Assembly: GCA_009801085.1 (NCBI GenBank)
Contig: VNWV01000001.1
Span: 248,001 to 312,000, forward strand
Direction: 5' to 3'
DNA length: 64,000 bases
Source of the DNA: Lasiodiplodia sp. COLG20
Lineage: Eukaryota > Ascomycota > Dothideomycetes > Botryosphaeriales > Botryosphaeriaceae
In this document: one piece after another, positions 53,277 through 61,432 of the stretch
How positions within the stretch are numbered: position 1 is the first letter of the stretch
Layout of the letters: each line of letters starts with the position of its first letter
Program-made: the position numbers and the translations under genes
The notes under the pieces: generated by a model
What the model saw: only the letters and a program-made list of their open reading frames with translations
The model's database searches: none
What the model was told of the DNA's origin: nothing

Positions 53277-54424
53277 CTATGTTTCGAACCACTTATCCGC
53301 TAACAGCTGCTTGGCTGTGGGCCTGTCTCCCGGATCAAGCTTCATGATTTTTAGGATAAACTCCTTGTCTTGAACGGTAAGTTCTTCGTCATTAGCCAAT
53401 TCAAAAGGCTTGTGCAATTCGCTCTCCCGAATGTGATTTTGGATATACGTGCAGACATCGAGTTTCTCATCGGGAGCAATGTCCACGTAAGTAACAGGCC
53501 AAGGTCCGAAAACTCTCACGTGCTGGATGAGGACATTCAAGAGGTAGTCTTCATCATCAGACGACATGCCGGGAGGCGAGAAGATATGAAAGTCTCCGCC
53601 CCATATCAGACTGATAAGCTTCCCGCGAGACGATGTTAGTAGGGTCTAGATGGTGGTACGATTGCGTACATACAGTAGCACCGAACGACCAGATGTCAGT
53701 GGGCTTATCCCACCGCAGATTGAGCATGGCTTCCGGACTGCGGAAGATGGGTGCTCCAATGTCGTGTCCATGATCCTTTGGGTCTGCGTCCGGGGGAACG
53801 CAATACACGTCCGCTACGAGATGTGAGTGGTCCACATACCAGACATGAGAAAAGTCATTTGCCTACCGCAATCGGCCAGCTTGGCCTCAGTGAATCGCAT
53901 TGAACCGTCGCCCAGCCTGACAAGAATGTTGTCTGGCTTAACATCTATATTATGATGGTCAGAGTGGATGTTTACGAAGCGCCATGGGATGGACACGTAC
54001 CAGTGTGCACAAATCCCGCCTCATGGATCGTTTGGAGCGCCTCGAGAACATTCCTCGCGACAAACTTGACTTCTGGTCTTGTAAGTCTCGAGGAGTTGGA
54101 CACAGCTAAAAGATTATCATCAAGGTGCTCTAATACAAGAGCCGGAGGTTCTGCGATCTCGTCGACTAATTGCCGAATGTACGGATGGCCATGGAAGCGC
54201 CGAAGTATGTCTCGCTCGTTTTCCAGACGGCCCGGAAGGGCAGTCTTCACGATAAAGTCTCTGGAGCATCGCGCACCTCTAGATACGATTAAAGATGCGC
54301 ACATGCAAGGAAAGCAGTAAACTTACGTCGCCCTCCAGACAACACTTCTGTGGAGCAATTTCGTCACGGAGTACGTGTCAAGAGAGCCCCTTAGGGATTG
54401 CCCAATCTTCAATGTAGCTGCCAT
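53277..54424 (-). CDS. Divergent Ser/Thr protein kinase
   Basis: Five exons (54424-54327, 54278-54001, 53944-53867, 53813-53674, 53618-53277) join in frame to 311 aa. The kinase core is complete: VAIK-type Lys44 (FIVKTA), probable alphaC Glu (LENERDIL), hinge VLEHLDD, catalytic loop HTDVKPDNIL (Asp126, Lys128, Asn131), metal Asp150 in LADCA, activation end FRSPEAM, and WSFGATLISLIWGG. Two departures are notable: HRD is HTD, as in SRPK-like kinases, and DFG is DCA. The glycine-rich loop is poor (IGQSLRGSL). All residues needed for catalysis remain, so activity is possible. The protein is little more than the domain. Fungal genomes carry many such stand-alone kinases, often lineage-specific; substrate unknown. 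Confidence 0.85.
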
Positions 54425-54777
54425 TTGATGACGCTGAGCCGGAAGCGGAGAAAATGATGGGTGGTGATGATGAGGTGGTGGGGAGCGAGAAGGACAAAGC
54501 TGATCGCTGGCATAAATAAGCGAGACCGACTCGCATTGCCCGAAATGCCAAGGTTGTGCGACAGGGGTTGGTGAAAGGCAGGTTGGCTTTATTGTTCTCT
54601 GCTCTCTCGCGCGGACAGATTGGCAGGTCGGTAGGTCAGGGTAAGAAGGTTCGTTGGGAAGGTTTTTTTTTTTTTGTTAATAAATGTCTTGTGTATATCG
54701 ATCATATAAGTTAATGCCCTTTGTAGAAAAGTATGTGGCCAGAGGCTGCGACCTTTTTTGGGGAACTTGAATGACAT
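54425..54777. other. Upstream region of the kinase gene
   Basis: Contains the kinase promoter (CT-rich on the minus strand) and a T13 run at 54,663-54,675. No gene was seen. Confidence 0.45.
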
Positions 54778-54947
54778 AAAACCTTTTACGTGTCAAAAGA
54801 TGGGTGAACGGCCAACGAAAACATGTGACGGCTTTTTTTTTTTTTTTTTTTTTTTTTGGACAACACCACGTGCCCTCATGATTTCACATGCATACTGCTC
54901 GACCGCACCTGCCAAAATTATGTCAATGCTCAAAATGGGTTTAGCTT
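54778..54947. promoter_or_regulatory. Duplicated divergent-promoter segment, copy 2
   Basis: Collinear with 52,356-52,530 (see there). In this copy the middle is replaced by a T25 run (54,833-54,857). A TATA-like TTATTTAAA follows at about 54,982, roughly 100 bp before the coiled-coil gene ATG. Confidence 0.65.
54833..54857. repeat. Poly-T tract of 25 nt
   Basis: Twenty-five consecutive T inside the duplicated promoter. Another T23 run lies at 60,858-60,880. They could be retroposition tails or nucleosome-depleting tracts; no element body was identified. Confidence 0.85.
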
Positions 54948-55090
54948 CACTGCACCTCATGTGCTCATTCATAGTACCATCTTATTTAAAGGCCCATCCA
55001 CCTTCGTAACAACTCCTCTAAACCTCAATTCATACGTCGACAGCAGGCAAGGTCATCATCATCCAGGCTGGTTATCATCGTACTGCGACC

Positions 55091-55683
55091 ATGAAGGACA
55101 GTGAAGACTTCGAGGAGCAGAACCTTGCACTGGTACTGGCTACTTCACTTTCCTTCCTCACGTATGACTGACAGCTTGCCAGATCCGGGAAAAGGCACGT
55201 AAATTTCAAGACCAGCGACGCGAGCTCTTCGAAATGAAGAAGCAAATCGAAGAACTAAATGATCAACTCAAGACGGCCAATGATGATAAGGGCAATCTCA
55301 CGAAAGACCGCGACTATCACAAGCAGCAAATGGAGAGGTGGCGTGCCAACTCCACCGAGTGGCGAAATCTGTATGAAGCGGATCTCCCATACATCCGAAA
55401 ACTTCAGAAAAGGGTCAAAGATGCAGAGAATGAGAAAAAGAAGGGAATATCTCTCACCAAAGAGCGAGATAGCTACAAGCAGGAAGTGCAAGCAAAGAGA
55501 CACAAGATCGAAGAGCTTGAGAAGAGCTTGAATGATGCAAAGGCCGAAATCAAGAGCTTGCAGGAGGAATCGGAGAAGGCCCAACTGAAATCCGCAAAGC
55601 GGACGAGAGAAGCATTGGAAGGATTCGACGAGCCCTTGGACGAGGCAGATGCTTTGCAGCCCAAGCGAATTAAGACGGATTAG
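55091..55683 (+). CDS. Coiled-coil protein with basic tail, 180 aa
   Basis: Two exons, 55091-55132 (MKDSEDFEEQNLAL) and 55183-55683. The 50-nt intron has GTACTG, a TGACTGACAG branch area and TTGCCAG. Exon 2 is a continuous charged coiled coil: REKARKFQDQRRELFEMKKQ, EELNDQLKTANDDKGNLTKD, RDSYKQEVQAKRHKIEELEK and ESEKAQLKSAKRTREALEG. It ends in LQPKRIKTD, a short basic tail like those of the 42.4- and 57.8-kb proteins. The promoter region is shared by duplication with the decayed gene at 52.7 kb. There is no catalytic motif; probably a nuclear or scaffold coiled-coil protein (inference). Confidence 0.72.
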
Positions 55684-56210
55684 GTATGCAATTCTGCTAA
55701 TGCCCTACAAAGCATGCTGGGAGCAAAACTAAGCGGGAAAACGGCATTGGATAGGGTGTGGATCATTGCCTATTGGGAAAGATCGGTCATATGGCTGGAC
55801 TGTCTGGACATTTTCTGGAGTTAAAATGATTTCGAAGACAAGATTTGAGACTTGAAAATGGAGTTTTCTAGGTAGAAAAAAATCTTATTCACTTCTCTCA
55901 ACGCGCGTGCCGCGTGAAAAAAGAAATTGAGTAGTATTAGTCAATTGCATCTTTACTCGCCATAAACTTCCCGAAAATCTTTCATGACCTATGTTTGCGA
56001 GAGCAAGTGTGTCTTGGTGTCATGGGATTGACGCAATTGTATGGATCGCGGGTCTGCTTGAGGTGAGTGCAGACATTGTTAGAACTTAGAAACCGACTCG
56101 TGTGATCAATTTCCTTAGCGCATACACTGAACTTTCCTTCGTATCATTAAATTTATTGAAAGTTATCGGATCATAGGCTACCATCTGAAAGGCAGCAGCT
56201 CGCCTCAAAC
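55684..56210. other. Intergenic, nothing recognised
   Basis: 3' flank of the coiled-coil gene up to the target-site duplication of the hAT-like element. No gene was seen. Confidence 0.5.
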
Positions 56211-56218
56211 CTCTGCAG

Positions 56219-56997
56219 CAGGGCTCTGTATTGGCAAGACGTTTTACCAAACAAGACAAGATCGTCTTGCAAGACGACCCTCGATCGCGTCTTGCCAAAA
56301 CAAGACGATCGGCCTCCAGCGTTTTAATAAAACCCGTCTTGTTTTAGAGATCTTGAACCAAAACGGTCAAGACGCGCCGAAACGGGCCGCTAGAGACCCG
56401 TATAGAGCCCTTAAATCTGCGTATAAGCGCTACGATATTAAAGGTAATAACGTATTAGTAGTTAGCCGCTTATATAGCGGGATATCTAATAAAAACCTTA
56501 CGATAGCCGGTTTAGTGTTAAGAAGATTAATCGGAGCGTGTTAATTAAAGCGTATTAATCGAAGCTTATTAATCGGAGCGTATTAATCCGCCTAGTACTA
56601 GCCGTATAAAGTAGCGCTAAACTACTCTAGACTACTACCGAGAAAACCCTTCTAAATATCTTTAATATCTACTATCTATTAACACATCACCGCTGCAACG
56701 CGTTTTTTTTACTAATCTAAGCAATAGAAGTCTAAATTATATCTATGCGACACCGGAAAAAAAAAGCCGAACGATAGCGATGCGTTGGTAGATGTATACG
56801 AATTTTTGAAATGGCGGTGGGTAATCGATAGCAACACCATGCCACGGACCACCAAAACACCAAAACGACTTACCAAGACGCCAAGATAAGACAAATCAAG
56901 CCAAGCCATTTAAGACGACCCTACTCAGCCGGCTTGTCTTGCAAGACGGCCGTGGGTGGCGTCTTGTTTTGTCCACGTCTTGCCAAAACAGAGCCCT
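56219..56997. mobile_element. Non-autonomous hAT-like element with perfect 8-bp target-site duplication
   Basis: A 779-bp element bounded by inverted termini CAGGGCTCTGTATTGGCAAG (left) and, read inward from the right end, CAGGGCTCTGTTTTGGCAAG, followed by ACG in both. It is flanked on both sides by the identical octamer CTCTGCAG (56211-56218 and 56998-57005), the length expected for hAT superfamily insertion. Subterminal CAAGAC/GTCTTG motifs recur on both sides. The interior (about 56,400-56,650) is very TA-rich, with TTAATC and GTATTAAT repeats, as expected after repeat-induced point mutation. No transposase frame remains. Confidence 0.88.
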
Positions 56998-57005
56998 GCT
57001 CTGCA

Positions 57006-57757
57006 GTCCCATCTCTTGCCTAAGATCTATTTCACATCAGCATGGTCACCGTATCAGGCGATCATACATTACCAGTCACTTTTAACAGGGCAGCTGTAAG
57101 CAGCATACCCACTCGATATCACCTGAAGCTAGTCCAGAGGAGAATGCTTGTTGATTTCATTTCGCCTCCCGCAGAAGCATTGAAATGATCGTCCTCCCAG
57201 GGTTCTCCCATTGCAGATGGACCACAGGGTGGGGCTCTCAACCCAGCGCTGGGAACTTGGATACCAAAGCTGGTCCAGAATCTATGGAGACATCTCACGG
57301 TCGAAGTCGTAGCGATGGTTAAGGAGCGAAGTCATTACAATGTGTCGTATGCGCAGCGTCATCATTGCTTTTGGTAATGTACACTTCACCAGGGAGTGAA
57401 CTAGAGTTGCCACATTGGCTTTACAAGTTTTCGAGCCATGATTCAATGATTGAGACGTCACATGATGGTAAAGAGAAGGGATTAAAAGAAGCTGGCCGTT
57501 TTCTGGTTGTTTTTAATAATAACTATAGGAACGCGGCCTTCAAATCCAAATTCGGGAGCTTCCGTATCATATAGTCCTTGAATCTGTCAACCACTGTCCA
57601 CATCTGGTAAGATTTTAAAGTCTTGATGAGCCCAGTTCTACTTCCACGCAATCCATCTCTCTCCCAAGTGTCGGCTTGATAGAATATATCCCTTGATCAA
57701 ACTTTTTTTTCATCTCCGCAGTTCAATTCGTCTTACCGCCGCCATATTTCCAGCTCG
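57006..57757. other. Intergenic, possible small relic
   Basis: A plus-strand frame at about 57,232-57,378 reads GALNPALGTWIPKLVQNLWR and has protein-like composition but no start or splice context. The rest shows nothing recognisable. Confidence 0.4.
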
Positions 57758-59447
57758 CTATGTCCTCTGACGCTTGCGGCTCAAAGACTCTGTACCATCC
57801 TCCCAACGCCTTGCTGCTTTCTTCATGCGTTCAATAACCTCCTTACTCTCCTCTTCACTCTCTTTCAACTTTCTTTCGGCCTCTCTGAGCTTTTCTGCCA
57901 TCTGAGCCAACCTCGCATCTTTTTCCTCGCATTCTTTCTGGAGCTTCTTTTCCCGTTCGAGATACTTTTTCTGATCAGCTCGGAGTAGCTCTTCCTCATT
58001 TTCCAACTTGCGCATCCTATCGTGCTGTTGAGTAACCTGACGACGGGTCTCTTCAAGCTCGGCTTGCAATCCATTGATTCTCTTGTGGCATTCGGACAGC
58101 TCCCTCTCGGATTCCTTGTTGCATTTTTGGCGTCCTTGTAAGGCTTTGTCTACCTGTCCAGATGTTAGTAACGAGAAGAATCCAGGTCAGGCGCACTAAT
58201 CTTACGGAAGTCTCGAAGGCCACGTAGGAGTCAAGCAGGCCTCCATTGAGCCTGGGGATATCTTGTAGCGGGGTCTGCAGGCTTTGACCGTTCAAACTCT
58301 GCGTCGCTGTAGCCTTGATGGTTCTGGGTTCACCAGGTTTGAGCGTTGATCCGGCATCTTTCTTTGTTGTTGCTGCTGGCTGCTTCCTTCTTCCAGCTGC
58401 GCTAGGGTGCGGAGGGGAAACGCTTGGAAGAGCAGAACGAAGTTTGGTGGGGAGCTTCAGGCGTACGAGCAGGTGAGAGCGGCTTCTGTGGCTGGTTGAG
58501 GCTTGCTTGATTACTGTTGATTGTGGCTCAGGTAAGCTCGGAATGGAAGATGTAGGCCGTTCAGGGTCCACTGGCTCCTTCGGTTGTTTGAGGAAAGACT
58601 TCGCATCAGGACCAAAGTTCAGAGGCCACTTCTCCACAAGTAGCCCACTCAGAACGGAAAGGGTGTTCTTTGTTCTTTCGATATCTCCAGCCCCAAGTCT
58701 TATCACCCGCCAGAGATCGCTCATGTTCTTGTCTATGGTCTTCACCCAGGTATCAACGAGAATCACCTTCCCCGGCCATTTCTCTGGATTGTATTGATGC
58801 ACACCCGGTTTGTAATCAAAAATGGGCCATACTTCCTTGTTGCTCGTGTCCCATTGCAGTGAGGCCGTCCAAAATGGCCTGTCTTTGACGTCATCCCACA
58901 CCAGGCCATTGAACGGAGATGAGGAAGCACCCATGTTGAGAGCTATGTTGGACCGGTGGATCTGAACTGGAGAAAATGAATTCCGGGTATTAGTAGGAGA
59001 TTCTGGCTTCTAAAGTATGGTGATTAAAGCAAGTGGCAGCTTTCTTAAGGCAACTTACATTTGCTAAGATGCTGTTGTAGAATAGGAAGGTCATACCTAG
59101 CTTATTTCCCACAGAGTGGAGAAGCGTCGCTATCAGGACCTTTGCGAGGACGCTAAGAGTGAAGTGTTGATCTGATGATTGCTTTTGAATTAGAACGGCA
59201 GACTGAGGTGAGGATCGAGAAAGCATGCCACGCTTCACTTACAATGCAACTGTTGGGAGAGCTTCGCTAGTACGGGGTGGAAAAGAGCTTGCCGGTGATG
59301 AGTATACGGAGTGTCATTGATGAGAGAAGCGACATGGCTCAGCAGCAGATGGGTTGTGTTAGGAACAGACGGGTCGATGTCCAGAAGTTGGATGAAGAGT
59401 GGAGGAGCAGCAGCGACGGCGGCGATGAAATGGCCGCCCAGAACCAT
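57758..59447 (-). CDS. Multi-exon protein with globular N-terminus and C-terminal coiled coil/basic tail
   Basis: Four exons (59447-59243, 59171-59097, 58966-58206, 58153-57758) join in frame to 478 aa; donors GTAAGT, GTATGA and GTAAGA. An alternative start inside exon 3 (MGASSSPFNGLVW) would give 374 aa. Exons 1-2 encode a hydrophobic, helical N-terminus (HFIAAVAAAPPLFIQLLDID). Exon 3 begins a globular region (DRPFWTASLQWDTSNKEVWP) and then a Pro/Ser/Thr linker. Exon 4 is a coiled coil (KKLQKECEEKDARLAQMAEK, LREAERKLKESEEESKEVIE) ending DGTESLSRKRQRT, the same tail as in the 42.4-kb protein. This gene therefore looks like an N-terminally extended member of the local coiled-coil family. The long second intron (130 nt) contains a second donor and could be alternatively spliced. 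Function unknown. Confidence 0.7.
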
Positions 59448-59873
59448 ACACGCTAATCCTAATCAGACAGCTTCTCCGATGAACGAGCAGGTACGGAGCA
59501 GTCGAGCAAATCACCGGACTTGAATCACGTACTGGATGGGCTGATCATGTGATTGAAGCCGGATGAAGAGGTTACGTAGGCACCTGCCCTTTGGCACCTA
59601 CTCTTTGGCACCTCGCCCGCTTCCTAAATTGGTTGAGCAAGCCGCTTAGTAAGAAAGTCACCGTGCATATCCCAGTCTACGCCTATCAACCTCTATGATG
59701 CATCCTCATACTGCCGTTCTTCCGCACCAACCTCAAGACACACCACCTCACCTCCACCTCACTTCCTGGGTACGGCACTCGCCCGCCCTTGCTTGGAGTT
59801 GCGCATACTCACATCAGAATATCACAGAACTCCAGCGATCTTATTTCAGTCTACGTTCCATCCTGTTGCCAAC
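59448..59873. other. Divergent promoter region
   Basis: A 426-bp spacer between the 57.8-59.4-kb gene (-) and the 59.9-kb gene (+). It contains a short internal repeat, CCTTTGGCACCT/TCTTTGGCACCT, at 59,587-59,612 and a CATGTGA motif also present in the duplicated promoter copy 2. Confidence 0.5.
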
Positions 59874-60755
59874 ATGGAGCCCTTAAGACTATACTTCAAA
59901 CGCCGTCGTTCGGCGGCGTCATCCGCCACTCCGGACCCGGCCACCAACTCTTCCGGCTCACCTCAGGCATTCGGACCGGGCCCTTCAGCTCCGACAGAAG
60001 CTCCGTCCACCTCGAAGTCTTACTCCGCTCCAGCCCTGCCTCCGAACTTAGCTTTAGAGCCGAACATGGATCCAGACGCGTACTATATCCCCAAAGAGTA
60101 CAGGTCCATGTCCTATGAAGACATGTCCAAGGAAGTCCGGCGCGTCATGTTCATCTCTACATTCTTGAAGTGCGGCTGGCGCCTTGAAATGGCTGTCGAT
60201 ATTCCATGGCCGCGCTTCACACCCGAGGATAGAGATGCGTTCGCCCGTCGTTACCTCGCCGGCATGTATGAATTTCCCGAACACAACTTGGGTGTTTGGG
60301 ACTTCAGATGGCTTGAAGAGGTGAGCGCCAAGCTACGTTCGATTGGCATTTCTTTGAACACGAAGCAAGTACTAGCGCTCAAGGAACAGTCGAACAAGCA
60401 GAAGGAGAACCTGAAGCTACGAGACTTGCCAATCGTGGACCAGGCCCTACTTGACTTCTGGGAGCCGCGTTTCTCACCTTTCAGGCCGCTTACCGCGGAG
60501 GAACATCTCGAGAACGTGATACGCCAGTACAAGGAGTCAAGCAAAGACGGTCACGCGAGCTACGGAGACTTCCAGAAGCTCTGGACGACGATGGTGGACA
60601 AGTTCGAGGATTCTTCTGATTCGGTGGCTTTTCAGAAGAGCGTTGCGGAGGTGGTGCGTATGGGCTGGAAGTTGAGGGATCAACAATCTGCCGAGGTGTT
60701 GAACGAGCTCAAAGAGCTTCATTATGCCTCAGGAAGCAAGAACAGTCAGCAGTAG
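59874..60755 (+). CDS. Unnamed helical-domain protein, paralogue of the 49.3-kb gene
   Basis: A single exon of 293 aa from MEPLRLYFKRRRSAAS; the frame is open upstream but has no ATG. The first 60 residues are Ser/Pro-rich and disordered with a basic KRRR patch. Residues about 65-285 form the domain shared with the 49.3-kb protein: YRSMSYEDMSKEVRRVMF, WPRFTPEDRDAFARRYLAG, FRWLEEVSAKLRSIGI, LPIVDQALLDFWEPRFSP, and a last helix pair (VDKFEDSSDSVAFQKSVAEV). It lacks the extra N-terminal region of the longer paralogue, so it may show the minimal domain. No catalytic signature was seen. Confidence 0.75.
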   Translation: MEPLRLYFKRRRSAASSATPDPATNSSGSPQAFGPGPSAPTEAPSTSKSYSAPALPPNLALEPNMDPDAYYIPKEYRSMSYEDMSKEVRRVMFISTFLKCGWRLEMAVDIPWPRFTPEDRDAFARRYLAGMYEFPEHNLGVWDFRWLEEVSAKLRSIGISLNTKQVLALKEQSNKQKENLKLRDLPIVDQALLDFWEPRFSPFRPLTAEEHLENVIRQYKESSKDGHASYGDFQKLWTTMVDKFEDSSDSVAFQKSVAEVVRMGWKLRDQQSAEVLNELKELHYASGSKNSQQ

Positions 60756-61432
60756 TCGGGACTTTGGAGGAGCAATCGGCGAACTGCATTTGGCAGGAAG
60801 GCGGTCCAGATTGCCTTAGTCATGACACCAAGGCAGGAAAGCGCATAGGGATCTGGCTTTTTTTTTTTTTTTTTTTTTTTGCGCTCACCTTGGGTGGGAT
60901 TTTTGACAGCGCGTACACTATCAGCGTTGCAGGGGCTAAAAGTTTTGAGTTTCAGAGAAAAGTCGATAATTTTGAGGCTCACTTAAAGCAATACAGAGAC
61001 CAATGGAACATTTCAAAGCCGATTCGACTTCGTAAGACGGTGTGATTTGCAGGAGATTGACTAAACAACAGGTGCTTGAAGCACCCCCGCAATTCCACCG
61101 ATCCCAGTAATCGCAAATCTGCTCCAAGTTGACTCAAATCACCCACGGCAAAGGAATGCGGGAGGTGAGCAACGGGAATGTAGAGCCACATCAAAATTGC
61201 AACCCGGGGATAATAGAAAAAAGATACTACCTAGTCCTGTCACCCCGACTCATATGGGGTCATACTTTTGGCCCCCAATATTTACCGACAGACTCAGCCT
61301 TGCCCCACATACAAGCAAAACCAATCTCCTACCCTTTCTCACGGTCCCACCGCTCTTTCATATCCTCGAAATCACCCCTCACCATTCGTCTCCAAGCTTT
61401 AGCATTGTTTGTACCCAGCCCTTCATAGGATC
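60756..61432. other. Intergenic with poly-T tract
   Basis: Contains a T23 run (60,858-60,880) and the promoter of the HET gene. The final 150 bp are C/CT-rich. No gene was seen. Confidence 0.5.
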
